From contig ML976978.1 in NCBI GenBank assembly GCA_010015675.1, positions 824,950 to 888,949 of the forward strand: a DNA stretch of 64,000 nucleotides, read 5' to 3'. The first letter of the stretch is position 1, and the number at the start of each line of letters is the position of its first letter. This stretch comes from Byssothecium circinans (lineage: Eukaryota > Ascomycota > Dothideomycetes > Pleosporales > Massarinaceae). The translations under genes and the position numbers were made by a program. This document shows, piece by piece, positions 26,279-39,324 of the stretch. Below the pieces are notes generated by a model. It was not told where the DNA came from, made no database searches, and saw only the letters and a list, made by a program, of their open reading frames with translations.

Positions 26279-27760
26279 GTTGTAGCTTACACTTCTCTAT
26301 ATAAAAGTGTATAGTTATACGCTCTTATACGTTAGAGCCCTCTACTACTTTATCTTATTTATTATAACTAGTATATCTTATAAGTCTTTAAATATGTAGA
26401 TATTATTTAGCTTAAATAGTAGGCGCTATAATTCCTTACGTATTTATTATATATAATTATAGTAATATTATAAAAAGAGAATAGTAGTCTATAACTACTT
26501 ATAATTATACTATATAGTAGCTGTTTTATTAGTTCTTTACTTTTAGGGTAATAGTGCTAGATTAGACTCTAGATTATTAAGCTTAAATATAGTTTACTTC
26601 TTAGGCAAGATCTTAGGTAATAACTTAGGCTGCGTTATAAGCAACATTATAGGCAAGGAATTAAGTAGGAATCTAAGTAATACCTTAGGCAATATTATAG
26701 GTATTATAGGTAATATTATAGGGGATATATTAAGTAATATTATAGGTAATACCTTAGGTAATATATTAAGGAAAGACTTAGGCAAGGGCTTAGGCGTCTT
26801 TTATATAATAGTAAAGTAGCTGCTAGGGGTTTAAGGTAGTAGTATATTATATTATTATAAATCTATTCCTCTACTAGATCTTTAATACAGCTAGTCTCTA
26901 TAATCCAATATAGTATAGTATAAACTATATATTTACTAGTATATTATACTTTATCTTTATTACCTCTTAAGGTTTATTTAGACTATTTATATAAGAAGAT
27001 TTAATTAGAGTTTTAATCTAAGTAGCTTGCAATAGTAACTATAAAAGGATTAAGCGCTGCTAATTATAGCTAAAGAGCTTATACTAAAATTTAATACTTA
27101 TAATGCTATTACTACCCTCTAGGTCTAAGTAGAATTTATTAATTGCTATTAGCTCTAGCTTAAGTAGTACTTCTAATATTATATAGTTATTATATGTGTT
27201 AGGCTTTAGTAGGTAGTAAGCTTATATACTACTTCTAGTATTTTTTTAGTAGTATTAGCTAGCATACTTATTTATATTAATTTATAGTAAAGAGTACTAG
27301 GTTATATACACGTGCTATATCTATAACTAGTCTAGCTTTTTACTACATCTATTAATATAATATTGCGCTTTAAAAGAACTATGTATAGTATATTAAGTAC
27401 TAGAGTTACATGTATATACTATCTCTTCTACTATCTTACCTAATAGATCTCTACTTTCTTATATCTTATAAAATAGTATTTATAGTAATAGTAAAGGTAC
27501 TATAGTAGTTACTATCCTTATAGGTAGGTAGGTATATTCTAAAGCCTGCTCTTTTTTATTAGTATTATTCTACTTATAATAATATAGGAGGGTAGTAAAG
27601 GGATTCTACTATAGCTAAATTATATATATAGACTAGTAATTATAGGGTCTTAAAAGTAGTACTCTACTCTTACTATAATTTACTCTAATTTACTATAAAT
27701 ATTCTTATACCTATTTACTTATTATAATATTATAGCTATTATAATTATTACTAGCATAAT
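26279..27760 (+). repeat. Repeat unit Z1 (~1.5 kb), direct copy of Z2
   Basis: Collinear with 33,838-35,484 in the same orientation, with indels and many transitions. Shared landmarks include TACGTTAGAGCCC (about 26,328 and 33,880) and a terminal stretch around TTTACTATAAATATTC. I do not recognise it. No protein can be read, because RIP has removed any frame. Orientation is nominal. Confidence 0.75.
26600..26795. repeat. Degenerate minisatellite inside Z1
   Basis: A short motif around TTAGGTAATATTATAGG is repeated with variation about 12 times. Z2 has a shorter version at 34,100-34,220. The 63-residue Leu/Pro/Ile-rich minus-strand frame at 26,594-26,785 is simply a translation of this repeat. 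Confidence 0.7.
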
Positions 27761-28170
27761 CTAGCAGGTAAATAAGGTATAGTTATAGCGTAGTATTCTT
27801 ACTCTTATTTACTATATATTATTACTTTATCTATATACTATTTATAATATTTCAGCTACCTCTTTTATCCCCTGTAGGAATAAGTAGTTAAATAAGATAG
27901 GGAAATAGTAATATATTTTTACTTTAATTTATAGTAAAATTACTCTTACATTTAGTTATAGTTATTAAAGTGTATAAGTACTCTTACTTATATTTTACCT
28001 AGCCTATTAGCTTAAGCACTCTAAAACTACCTAAATATAGTATAAGATACCTAAACTATATTATAGCCTTAATATCCTTTAGTTATATCTTATTTACTTT
28101 ATAGCCCTAACCTTACTCTCTACTTTTTAATTAACCTATTTATCCTCTTTAGCATTAACCTCTTTGCTCT
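27761..28170. other. RIP-mutated DNA without recognisable gene
   Basis: TA-rich sequence continuing beyond the part of Z1 that is shared with Z2. No element ends, RNA gene or reading frame are seen. Confidence 0.5.
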
Positions 28171-28289
28171 ATACTAGACATATATTTATTATAGTTAATA
28201 AGTCTTTTTTAGCTATTACCTTTCTATCCTCTAAGCTATTAAGGTTATATAAGAGGTAGACGTATACCTTCTTTTCCTTCTAACTAGAA

Positions 28290-29880
28290 TAAGTATAATA
28301 CTGCTTAAACTACTAGTACTTTTCTAGTTATAGTATTAAAGACTTATAATAATATTATTTACTTTTATAAGACTAAATTATTTAGTAAAAAGTTTAACTA
28401 TAGTAATAAGAAATAGTAGTAAGTAGCTAATATAGTTAAATATATTAATATATATCCTTTCTAAGAATTTATCTTTATATATAAGGGCAACTAACTCTAC
28501 ACTCTTTATAAGACTCTTAATAGTATTAAATAGTTTAAGTAAGAGACTAAGCTTCTTTATAATACCCTACTATAGTTAGAGTGCATCTACTTATAAATTA
28601 ATAAGTACTTATAATAGTATAGAGTAGCGTAATAAGTAGTACCTTTATACCTATATAAGCGTCTTATACTTGTAGCGTATACTATTATTACTACTAGATA
28701 AGGTAATCTTTACTAGGCCCTCTTAGTAGCCTATAAATCTTAATATAGGCTAGAACTTAACGTTGTCTTTAATTAGCATTATTAAAATATAGCTAAAGCC
28801 TTAACGTAGTAATTAAAGGGTATACGTCCCTAAGCTTATTAGTATAAAGGCCTACGTTATGCTTTTATATAAAGTTAATAAGGCATAAGACGCTACTATA
28901 AATATAGAGCACATGAAATAACTTTAGCTAAGTAGGTAATATATCTACTTCTTATCTACTATATCTTAATAGAACGTGCTAATAAGGTCTTTACCTACTA
29001 TAGCATATTTAATTAGCATGTCCCTCCTATTAATAATAATCTACTATCTATAGTAGTAGCTTCCTATCTAGCCTTAGTATTATATTATTATATCTAATTA
29101 TAAGTGTTTAAATAATAGATACTATAGTTACTATATACTCCTAAAACTCTAAATTACCTACTAGATTATAAGATACTCCCTTTAATTATGCCTTAGCTGC
29201 TACGTTAGAATCTTACTAATAGATATATTCTTGCTTTTATATAAATAACTTATATAGTTATAGGTACTTATTTTTATTAAGTAAGTAGAGGGCTTTAAGG
29301 ATCTATTATATAAAGTAAGGTGCTAAAGGATAGGGGTGTATTTACCTTTAAGAGATTAATTAGAAAAATATCTAGCTAAGTTCTTATTTTACGTTAGTAA
29401 GGAAGTAGGGGACGTAGTTTATAATAATTATAGGGCTATTTTTTAGATTATACTAGTTAATAACTAGTACTATAATTTCTACCCCTTTGCATAGGCTGCT
29501 TTAATATCTTACAGGCTACTTAGCGCCTTTAATATAAATAAGATTATTATTATATAGTTATAGCCCTTATCCCTAAGTATAGAAGGTAATTATAATAAGT
29601 TTTAACTTTAGTAAGAGGGATACTAGGTTTAGATAGCTTCTCTTTTTAATAGTAAGATAAGTAAGTGTTTTAGTTATATTAGTACACAACACTTAGGTTT
29701 TAAGGTTATAATTACAAATATAGAATAGGTAAAATAGTTTGCGTAATATAGTATTATATTAGTAGGAATAGTATCTAAAGGTACGCCTATATAGTTCTTT
29801 ATTATAGTTATGTTTTTATCTACTACTTATGTTTTGTATTATTACTAATATATATTATAGTTAGGTATAGACTCTAGTAT
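28290..29880 (+). pseudogene. Coding-like stretch of unknown function, RIP-degraded
   Basis: In the frame that has a codon at 28,483-28,485, I can read more than 1.3 kb in which the interruptions are TAA and TAG only. That is the pattern expected if CAA, CAG and TGG codons of a former gene were hit by RIP. The apparent protein is rich in Gln/Leu/Tyr and has no motif that I recognise: no DDE triad, no YxDD, no zinc knuckle. It lies between repeats Z1 and Z2 and may be the body of an element they bound. TGA is scarce across the whole window, so base composition alone could produce some of this signal. Confidence 0.35.
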
Positions 29881-30860
29881 ATTATCCCAATCTTTATTAT
29901 TATTCTCTTATTTTTACCTTTTATAGAGTAACGCCTGCCTAGGTCTACCTATACTAAGTTAGGATCTAAAAGGTAAAAGCCTTTATATAGTTAAGGGACA
30001 TAGACTTTACTTCTTTTAAATTATTACCTTTATTAGACCTCTAAGTTTTATTAAATTCTTTCCTAGTTATTATATCTTCTATTATATAATATAGTTGTAG
30101 CATCCCTACTATAATCTTATATATAGCATCGTGTTTAATAGCTACTTTAAATAGCATAAATTTTAAATATAGTAGGGTTGCTTTAAAGAATATACTAAGA
30201 AGGTAGCTAGCCTAGTCTACTCTAGTATTTAGAATAATATATAGCATTAAATAGCTACTAGGTATAGTATAGTTAGTAGTCTAACTATTAATTAAGTATA
30301 GATATAAGAGGGTTACTTTTATTATAAAGAGTATAGCCCTATCTTACTTTCTACTAGGTATTCTATTTCCTTAGATCTTTTCTTCTTACAGTCCTAGTTG
30401 ACTAGTGCGTGCAGGCAAGTAATCTAAGATAGTATAATAGCTTAAGTAATATTTAGATAGCTCTTTCTAATACCTAAGCTTAATCTATTAGCTCTACTAC
30501 TAAAATTAGTATTCTAGCGCAGCTGCTTGCCTAGTAATTACTATTAATAGAGGTAAAGCTTATCTCTCTTAGCTAATATCTATATAGATAGAAAGGAGCT
30601 TTAACTAAATAATATATATAGCTTTATAAGGTTAAGTATAAATAGCTTTACTATCTCTTTAAAAGACTCCTACTTTATTTACGCGTATGTCTATATAAAA
30701 AATTAGTTAAGCGCCTAGTTTATACTAATTATATAAGGTTAGTAGTAACTTTTTATTTACCTTTATTCTATAGTAACTTATAATTATACCTACTTTATCT
30801 CTTTTATCTTAGCTTTTACTTTATTATTATCTAGGTTATATAAAGTTAGTATATCTTTAT
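29881..30860. other. RIP-mutated DNA without recognisable gene
   Basis: AT-rich and TA-rich with no terminal repeats and no motif that I can assign. The coding-like signal upstream fades here. Confidence 0.45.
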
Positions 30861-30901
30861 CTTTATCCTTATCCTTATCCTTATTATTATCCTTATTATC
30901 C

Positions 30902-30987
<86 letters not shown>

Positions 30988-31050
30988 GTTATTATCTTTA
31001 TCTATATAATACTCTTTGTACTTATCCTTATTATTATTATTATTATTAAC
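30861..31050. repeat. TTA microsatellite with flanking CTTATC units
   Basis: A few copies of TTATCC/CTTATC lead into about 30 uninterrupted TTA triplets (roughly 30,902-30,986), with a smaller TTA run at 31,028-31,047. This is a simple-sequence repeat, likely length-polymorphic. Confidence 0.95.
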
Positions 31051-32750
31051 AAAACTAATAAAGGTGCTAGATAATGTAATAGACTATATAACCTATTAGA
31101 GAGTTTAGTTTAGAATAGTAAGCTTAAGTAATATAGGTAGTACTAAAGGGAGCTAGGTTAGGACTATTACCTAAGAGGCTATATAGTATTAGGGTATATT
31201 AGTAGGGTACTATTAATTTTTACATCTAATTAGTTTACTATAATTCACACTAAAAATAAACTTGTATTATTATTATCTATACTACTACCTTTAGCTATTT
31301 AGTTTATCAGGGGTCTTCTTATTAAGATAATATATATACCTATTACCCTCTTATCTTCGCGTATTAAAGTTTAGCATATAGAGTGTGCAAGGCTTTATCT
31401 ATAAAACTTATTAGTAACTATATTAGCTATAGTCTAAGATATTTACCTACTTATTAGCTTTATACCTTATAAAGGTAACTACTCTATCCTTAATTATTCT
31501 CTTTAGATACTAGTTGCTACAGCTCTATTTATAGGATCTTATCTATCCTAAGCTTGTAAGGTCTATACTTACTTAAGGAGAAAATAATAGCGTTATATAT
31601 ATTATAGCCTAGAGCCTTAAGGTTCTCTTAGATAGTTTAGTTAGGTTTAGTAAAATAAGTAGAGTAAGGGCTAATATTACTACACTTATAATTAGTTATT
31701 ATATTAGTGTGTGCTAACGTAGCTATTAATAATATCTATACTAAAGATACCTTCTTATTATCTAGATTATATATAAAAAGGTTTAGGTGTATCTTACTAA
31801 AGTTTTACGTTATAAGTAGTACTATATTAAGGACAAGTCTATAAATGTTCTTTACGCTAATTATACTTATACTTACTATTAATTTCTACTAACTACCTTC
31901 TCTGCTATTTGCTTGCTAAGCTAGTAACGTTATAATAGTAGACGTCTAGCTTAAAGCTATACTAGTAGCTACTATAGACTTTAACTTCTTATAGCTATCT
32001 ATCTTAGTAAACTTCTATAAGCCTTATAGTGTAGATAACTACTATCTATTAGCTAATTTATTACCTAGATCTATTAGTAATAACCCTTACCTCTAGTACT
32101 TCTTAAAGTAATTATATTATAAATTTTTTTTATAAATAGTAGCTATAGCACCTCTTTAAGTAGTACTATATAGCTTATAGCTTTAGGAAGGTTAGATCTC
32201 TATTAACCTCTACCTATATAACCTTCTCTATTTTATTTAGTATAATATTCTGTAATTCCCTAAGTCCTACTCTAATTACTATATTTATCTTACTTATTAG
32301 AAACGTTAATACTATCTCCCTATATTACTTAATTAATTACTTAGGTGCTATAGTTTTATTTTTCTAGCCTATTATATATTAATAATTTAGTATATCTAGC
32401 GCGTGTTTTATAGGAATACTAAGCTTAACGTAATAGTAGTAGCTAGCGTAAAGTTAAGCGTACTAAGAGATTAGCTAGTATATAATTTAATAGTAGGTTA
32501 AAAGTATATTTTTAAGTATCCTATTATATCTAGCGTGTTATTAGTAGTTAGTGTTAATTTATCTTCTATATAGTATTATACTCTAGTACTAGCATCTATT
32601 AGTAATTACATGCTTTATATTATAAGGCTAGTATCTATGTCTAGTCTCTCTAGGGCTAAGAGAGACAAGTTCTTACTATCTAAGCTTAAACTATAATAAA
32701 AATAAATATTTTATAGTAGCTTATTACTATCTTTTTACTATCAAAATCCT
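31051..32750. other. RIP-mutated DNA without recognisable gene
   Basis: About 1.7 kb of AT-rich sequence. I see no LTR, inverted terminal repeat, tRNA/rRNA fold or motif-bearing frame. It may be the remainder of the element bounded by Z1 and Z2. Confidence 0.45.
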
Positions 32751-32759
32751 ACTAATACT

Positions 32760-32995
32760 ACTAAACATTATTATCTTCTTTACTATAAAAGTTTTACCTT
32801 ATAGCAGGATATTACTACCTTGCTATAAAATTCTTACCTTATACTAGAATATCTTTATCTCCCTAGTATATAAATCCTACCCTAAGGTAGAATATCCCTA
32901 CTTACTATTAAGTATTATCTCTTTCCTATATATAAACCCTACCTATATAGTAGAATATCCTTCTCTTTTCTCTAGTTATAATATTCTTTAATCTT
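32760..32995. repeat. Degenerate tandem repeat, ~55-60 bp period
   Basis: Repeated blocks around ACCTTATAYTAGAATATC with interspersed TATATAAAYCCTACC; about four imperfect copies. No gene. Confidence 0.6.
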
Positions 32996-33017
32996 ACCAT
33001 AAGAAGCTCTTCTATTT

Positions 33018-33350
33018 ACCTATAATTTATTTTAATTTACTATAAAAAAAACTTATATAATAGCTAGAGATTCCTTTAGCCTACTATTTTAAGCTTTCGT
33101 AGCTATATATAATTTATTGCAAGTTACTATAAAAAACTTATAGGATAGTAGAAGATTTATTAGCCTACTATTTTAAGCTCTCCTAGCTACGTATAATTTA
33201 TATTAATTTACTCTAAAAAACTTTTATAATAGTAGGAGGCTCTCTTAGCCTACTATACTAAGCTCTTTTAGCTATATAACGTTTATCTTAATTTATTATA
33301 AAAAAACTCCTCCTAGTAGTAGGTATTTCTCTTAGTATATAGTTTTAAGT
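33018..33350. repeat. Tandem repeat, four copies of ~84 bp
   Basis: Four imperfect copies of a unit containing TTAGCCTACTATTTTAAG and TTTACTATAAAAAAC, starting near 33,020, 33,103, 33,186 and 33,270. Copies differ mostly by transitions. No coding sense. Confidence 0.8.
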
Positions 33351-33837
33351 TTAAGGTAACTTATATAATATTTACTTTAATATTATAGTAAGAGTATCTT
33401 CTAGCTATACGCTTTATATTCTAAATCTATACTAAAAAACCTTTTATTAATATAAATACTATTATTTACTATAAAACGTCTATACTACGCCTTTATTATT
33501 AATATCCTGCGTTACTACTTATATTATCTATTAGTATATCTATATTAAAGAATTAACCCCTTACCTTCCTTTAGAAGTTAATTAACTAAGCTTCTAGTGC
33601 TATAGTTAGTATAGTTATATAATTAATTATATAATAATTCTTACTATTCTTTATTATAGCGTAGTTAGTAATTATAATAGGCTATATATAACTATCTTTC
33701 TTCTTTAATATGTACGTTTAATCTACTAGTATACTTTATATCTTAAAAGGAACTACCCTATTTTTAATAAGGCTCTACACTTACTAGTCTTATTACTTAG
33801 CCTTATTAAATAGGTCTATCTTACACGAAAGTATTAT
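33351..33837. other. RIP-mutated DNA without recognisable gene
   Basis: AT-rich spacer between the 84-bp tandem repeat and Z2. Nothing assignable is seen. Confidence 0.5.
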
Positions 33838-35484
33838 AGCTTACACTTCCTTTATAAAAGTATTTAGTTAGATACTCTTATACGTTAGAGCCCCTTACTA
33901 CTCTAGCTTATTTATTATAATTAGTATATCTTATAGGTCTTTAATTATGTAGATAGTATTTAGCTTAAATAGTAAGGCACTATAGTTCTTTATGTATCTA
34001 TTATATATAATTATAGTATTTTTTTTAGTTCTTTACTTTTTAGGTAATAGCGCTAGATTAGACTCTAGATTATTAAGCTTAAATATAGTTTACTTCTTAG
34101 GTAAAATCTTAGGTAATAACTTAGACTATATTATAGGTAGCATTATAGGTAAGGAATTAGTTAAGAATTTAAGTAAAGACTTATATAGAGCTATAGGCTA
34201 GGACTTAGGTAAGAATTTAAGTATCTCTAGTACTATAGTAACGTAGCTACTAAGAGTTATAAAGTAATAGTAAGTTACTTTACTCTATATCTATTACTCT
34301 ACTAGTTTTATAGTACTATTAGTTCCTATAATTATAGTATATCCTAGGATAAACTCTAAATTTTTTAATACTTTATACTTTATCTCTATTAACTCTATAG
34401 GTTTATTTAGACCTTTATATTAGAAGATCTAGTTAGGGTATTAATCTAAGTAGCTAGTAACTATAATAATATATAGATTAAGCGCTGCTAGATTACCCTT
34501 AAATAGCTTATACAAGGAGTTATAGCTTATAAGTTTATTATTAGTAGTTAGGTTATTATAGAATTTATTAATTTCTATTAACTCTAGCTTAACTAAACTT
34601 TCTTATATCTTATAGTTATAGTACGCGTTAGGCTTTAGTAGGTTACATACTTATATGCTACTACTATTTTTTAATAACTAGGTAAGTATGTAGAGCTATT
34701 ATTCTTTCTTTCTAGATTTTACGCGCATAATCTAATATATGTAACTTATGCTAGTAGGGTTAGGTTAGGTTAATAGAGGATTTAGTTATTTTAGTAGGAG
34801 TACTATTATATAGAAGACTATAATAGTATAGATAGTATATACTAACACACTAGTAGTAATAGTAAGTACTTATATTTATATTAATCTATTATAAATAGCA
34901 CTAGGCTATATATGTACGCTATATCTATTAATATATTATTATGCTTTAAGGGAACTACGTATAGTGTGTCCTATGCTAGTATTATATATATATGCTATTT
35001 CTTTTACTATTTTACCTAGTAGATCTCTGCCTTCTTATATCTTATAAAATAGTATTTGTAGTAATAGTAAAGGTACGTAGTAGTTACTATTATTATAAGT
35101 AGGTAGGTATATTCTAAGGCCTACTCCTTTTTATTAGTATTATTTCTATTTGTATAGTATAAGAGGGTAGTACTATATAAAAGGAACTTACTATAGATAA
35201 ATAAGTACTAATAGTAGTTACCTACCTTTCTAGTTATTAATAAGGTAAGTAGTAGACGCGTAGATAAAAAAGTACTAATAGTAGTTACTTACTTTTTTAG
35301 TTATTAATAAGGTAAGGAGTAGATACTAATATTCTAGCTATAGTTATCTATTATTATAGTATAGACTAGTAATTATAGGGTCTTAGGAGTAGTACTTTGC
35401 TTTTACTATAATTTACTCTAATTTACTATAAATATTCTTATACCTATTTATTATAATATTCTAGCTATTATAATTATTACTAGC
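33838..35484 (+). repeat. Repeat unit Z2, truncated by retrotransposon E
   Basis: Direct copy of Z1. It contains a 69-codon open frame (33,992-34,201) that is hydrophobic and repetitive and has no counterpart open in Z1, so I do not regard it as a gene. Compared with Z1 it has an extra ~110 bp near 34,710-34,830. It ends exactly at the left LTR of element E; the expected continuation (seen in Z1 after 27,750) is not found elsewhere in the window. Confidence 0.7.
35185..35325. repeat. Two tandem copies of a ~65-bp unit in Z2
   Basis: Two adjacent copies around AAGTACTAATAGTAGTTAC and AGTTATTAATAAGGTAAG. Z1 lacks the duplication. Confidence 0.75.
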
Positions 35485-35960
35485 TGTTACTAAGAGGTAT
35501 ACTTACTAGATCCAAATCTGTATTAGGGGAGATTAGCCATGTTAAGCGTATATTTTAGGCAGGTATCTTTAGTAATTTAAGAGGCAAGCGTATAAAATAG
35601 TTGTCTAAGTAAAGAACTCTAATTCTATAATAAACTATAGAATAACTAAGTATTAATCTAGGTAAAAGATAAACTGTTAAGAGTTAACTATAAAGAATTA
35701 GAATCTAAAAGGGAAAGGAAATTTATCTAGCCTTTATACTACTTATTCTATTCCTCTAATAAGTCTTTAATCCTGCTTAGAGCTTTTACTCTTTAGATCT
35801 TTATCTAATCTAGGACTATAGCCTGCTTCTAGGATCTATTAGCCTTAGTAGGATTATAGTTATGTAACTAGTAACTTAACCTTACCTACGCTCTACTACC
35901 TAATACTCTCTTTAAGCGTATCGTTCCTGCGTAGCTACGCTTATCTATTATCTTGTAATA
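35485..35960 (-). repeat. 3' LTR of element E
   Basis: TGTTACTAAG to CTTGTAATA, 476 bp; the polypurine-tract complement (TTATCCCCC and Ts) follows. Confidence 0.88.
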
Positions 35961-35975
35961 TTATCCCCCTTTTTA

Positions 35976-38900
35976 AAGTTATTATCCTAATATCCTAAAA
36001 AGTATATCTGCTATACTACTTCTTCTTGTAGCTAGTATATAAGTTGTACGTGTCTCTAGTTACTTATAGTATTATAGCCTCTTCTAAGGTTTTACTAACT
36101 TTTTCTTAACTATGCCTAAGGTTCTATCTAAGTTGTTAACTGCGCGCTGTTATTATTATGCTAACTAAGTCTATCTTTAAGGACTAGAGATAACGCTAAG
36201 TTATAAGCGTTATTAGAAACATAGTCTTTATTATCTTATTAATACAGCTATAAGTTAGTACGCCGCTTATATTTAGGTCTATACTAAGTGTAGTCTGTTT
36301 ATCTCTAAAGAGAAGTAGGAGAAAGTATTAAAAAAAAAAAAAAAGTAAATTACGCTTTTTTATTCTAAGGCTAAGGTAGTACAGCTTCGCGTTAAGCTAG
36401 CTAAACTTAAGGCCTGTAAGTGTTTTTTTACAAACTAGGATTACTGTATCCTAAATATAATAGATGCTGCTTAAGGGGTAGAGACTTTAAAGAGTATAGA
36501 GACTACTATTTTAACTAAACTACTACTATTTAAACTATTATTAACTAATCTAGACTAGTTATAGGCTAATCTTTCTTTAATCTCTTTTAATCCTTTTTTA
36601 TTTTTTAACTTTTCCTTTTTCCTAGCGAATATAGAGTTATTACCTTTAAATACTGCTAGTAGTAGTCTTTTACTAATTACTTATAGTCTATAAAATTCTA
36701 TATTAGTTCCTAGGTATTCTAGCTATCTAGCTAGTCCTTCTACTTAACTAAGTACTTCTACTAACGTTTAAATTTCTATAGGTCCTTAATTTCTTTAACC
36801 TTATAATTTTTGTCGTTAAGCTTAATCCGCGTTTTAATTTTAGCGTCTAGTAGCGCTAGTTTAAGGAAGGATTTATAAAAAATAAGGTATATTTATATGC
36901 TTTTAGGGAGCTTTAGTTTAAACGTTACTAGTCCCTTAACCTCTAAGATCTAGAAAAGTCTTATTTAGAGGTTGTTTAGTTTATCGCATAGTTATTTAGT
37001 TTTCAAATTTTTTTATAATAGGAAAACTTTATTTCCCTCTTTAAAAGTTAGTCCCTTAAGCCTTTTTCTATTTGCTAATTTAGCTATTATAAGGTTCTGT
37101 TAAGTAATTTATTAGCTTAATTTATTATATAATTTACAAAGGAGTCGTGCCTTATTATTAGCTTTAGCTAAAAGACTCTTAACGTCTTTAGGATCCTAAT
37201 AAGCAATCAGCTTATATCCGTAGTTTGCGTAATGCGGCAAGTATCCTATTATTAAAGATCTTATACTATTATAGGCTAGTTAAGCTATTAGTAAGAGTTT
37301 AACCTAGTTATTCTATAGCTTATTAGCGTATATTCTTAGATACTATTCTAGTGTCTAGTTCGTTCGTTCTATCTAACTATCTATCTATAGGTAAAAGCTA
37401 GTTAAAAGTTTCTTGTTAACTCTAAGCTTTGCTAGGAATGTACTCTAATACTTAGAGGTAAATAGTATTTTATAATTAGTAATAAACTATTCTAGTACAC
37501 TATATTAGCTAATAAGCGCTTTAGTTACTTTATAGGCTATTTCCTTAGCTATAACTATTTCTTCTATTAGTATAAATATTAATGCTTTAGTTAATTAGTT
37601 AACAATTACTAGTATTAAGTCGTATAGCCGTGCTAATCTAGGTTCTAACAATTTTAAGAGCTTTATAATAAAGTCTATTATAATACTAATCTATAAGCGT
37701 GCGGGTAGTTCTAGTAGTTAGAGTAATCTATAGAGCTTATATCTCTTAGGCTTATTCTTAGAGTAGGCTAAATAGTCGCCTATCACTTTTTAAACTGCTT
37801 TTTGTATATTAGGTATCAAGTACTCATTTAGGATCTATTAAACTATTTTATTAATCCTAGGGTATCTATATTCCTTAGACTTATATAGCTTTTGTATTAG
37901 GGTTAGTACGAAAGCTTTATATAGTATAATCTATTATTCCTTATTTTAAGGCAGTTTTACTTTAAGGTACTTTACTAAGTTATATTCTACTCTTTATTCT
38001 AGGGTTAATTAATTATAATCTGTAAAGTCGTGTACTTTTAGTCCCTAATAATTAATTCTAGCTACTTTAGCTAATTAGGGTTAATTATAGCTTATACTAC
38101 TATTAATATCCTTTTATAAGACCGCGTTGTATATAATAGGTCTATCTATTACTTAAAGGTCTAATCTTTAACTAAAAGCGTCTACTACTTTGTTTAGCAA
38201 TCCTAGGTAATAGTGTACTTTAAAGTTATAATCTACTATTATTTTAGCCTATCTAACCTATTATTAGTTAAGTTTCTTAGTTATTATAAAACTTATTAGG
38301 TTCTAGTAATCTAAATATAATTTTACCTAGTATTTAGCGCTTACTAACTAGGCTTACTATTATTTAAAGGCATCTACTATCGCTAGCAGTTCTTTATTAT
38401 AAATATCGTAGTTAAGTTCTACTCCTAAGAACTTCTAAGAGTAGTAGAATACTAGTCTCTACTTCCTATCTTTACCTTATTAAAAGAGAATCACTTTTAA
38501 AGTGTAATCTAATATATTTATTTCTACTTATAGTAGCCTTTCTAGGTCGTGCATTTATAATATAAGAGCTAACAAGAATAATTCCTTAAGCTTATTAAAA
38601 GCTTTCTGCTATTCTTATCTTTATTAGAATCTCTTCTCTTTCTTAGTAATTTCTATAAGAGGCGGTGTAGTTTTTAAATATCCTATAATAAACTTCTAAT
38701 AGAAGTTAGCAAATTCTAGAAAAGATTACATGTCTTTAATTATCTTAGGTTTTAGCTATTCCTTTACAGTTGTAACTTTCGTTAAGTCTATAGCAATGCC
38801 CTCTTATAAGATAATAAATCCTAAATAGTCTATCTTTATAATATAGAATTTATATTTCTCTAGCTATAAGGGTAATTAATACTCTCTAAGCTTTTTAAGT

Positions 38901-39324
38901 ACTTTTTTAACGTATTTAATATAGTCTTTAAGTGTCCCTAAGGTATACACTAGTATATTATCTAAGTATACAGTTATAAAAACGTTTAAGTATTTATAAA
39001 ATGCTTTATTAACAAGCGCTTAAAACGTCGTAGGCGCGTTTATAAGTCTAAAGGGTATAACTATATACTTGTATAATCTATAATAAGTTTTAAAGGCTGT
39101 TAGCTATTTAAAGCCCTTAGCGATTTATATTTAATAGAATTTATTTTATATATTAAATTTTATAATCTACTTAACTCCCTAGAGACAGTCTATAAGTTTT
39201 TAGATTAAAGGAAAAAGATATTAGTTCTTTTTTATAATATAGTTAAGCTATCTAAAATCTATATAAAGTTATAGCTTTCTATTTTTCTTTAAAATAAAGA
39301 GAATTAGTAAAGCTATTAGGCTTA
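35976..39324 (-). pseudogene. pol fragment of element E
   Basis: Minus-strand reading collinear with B and C up to the RT region: 3' tail with a run of 14 or so A (about 36,330-36,344), chromodomain, integrase, RNase H, and RT with the YLDD-equivalent zone near 38,965. TAA/TAG nonsense codons are pervasive. It is truncated at the P2 insertion. Confidence 0.75.

Larger units (their letters stand above)
35485..39324 (-). mobile_element. Ty3/gypsy chromovirus E, distal part missing
   Basis: A minus-strand element with its 3' LTR at 35,485-35,960, followed by the polypurine-tract complement and a reverse-complement pol through chromodomain (about 36,770-36,880), integrase, RNase H and RT. Fot1-like P2 cuts it at 39,324. 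It continues for only about 14 bp after P2 (41,167-41,182) before MITE Y3. The rest of RT, protease, gag and the 5' LTR are not in the window. It inserted into repeat Z2, probably with target CTAGC. Strong RIP. Confidence 0.88.

Noticed and set aside
26594..26785. Leu/Pro-rich 63-residue minus-strand frame
   Set aside because: A translated short tandem repeat with no conservation in Z2.
33992..34201. A 69-residue hydrophobic protein
   Set aside because: The frame is not open in the homologous Z1 copy and half of it is the translation of a minisatellite.
34755..34772. Telomere-like GGTTAGGTTAGG run
   Set aside because: Only about two and a half units, internal to Z2 and absent from Z1, with no array; more likely chance or local duplication.
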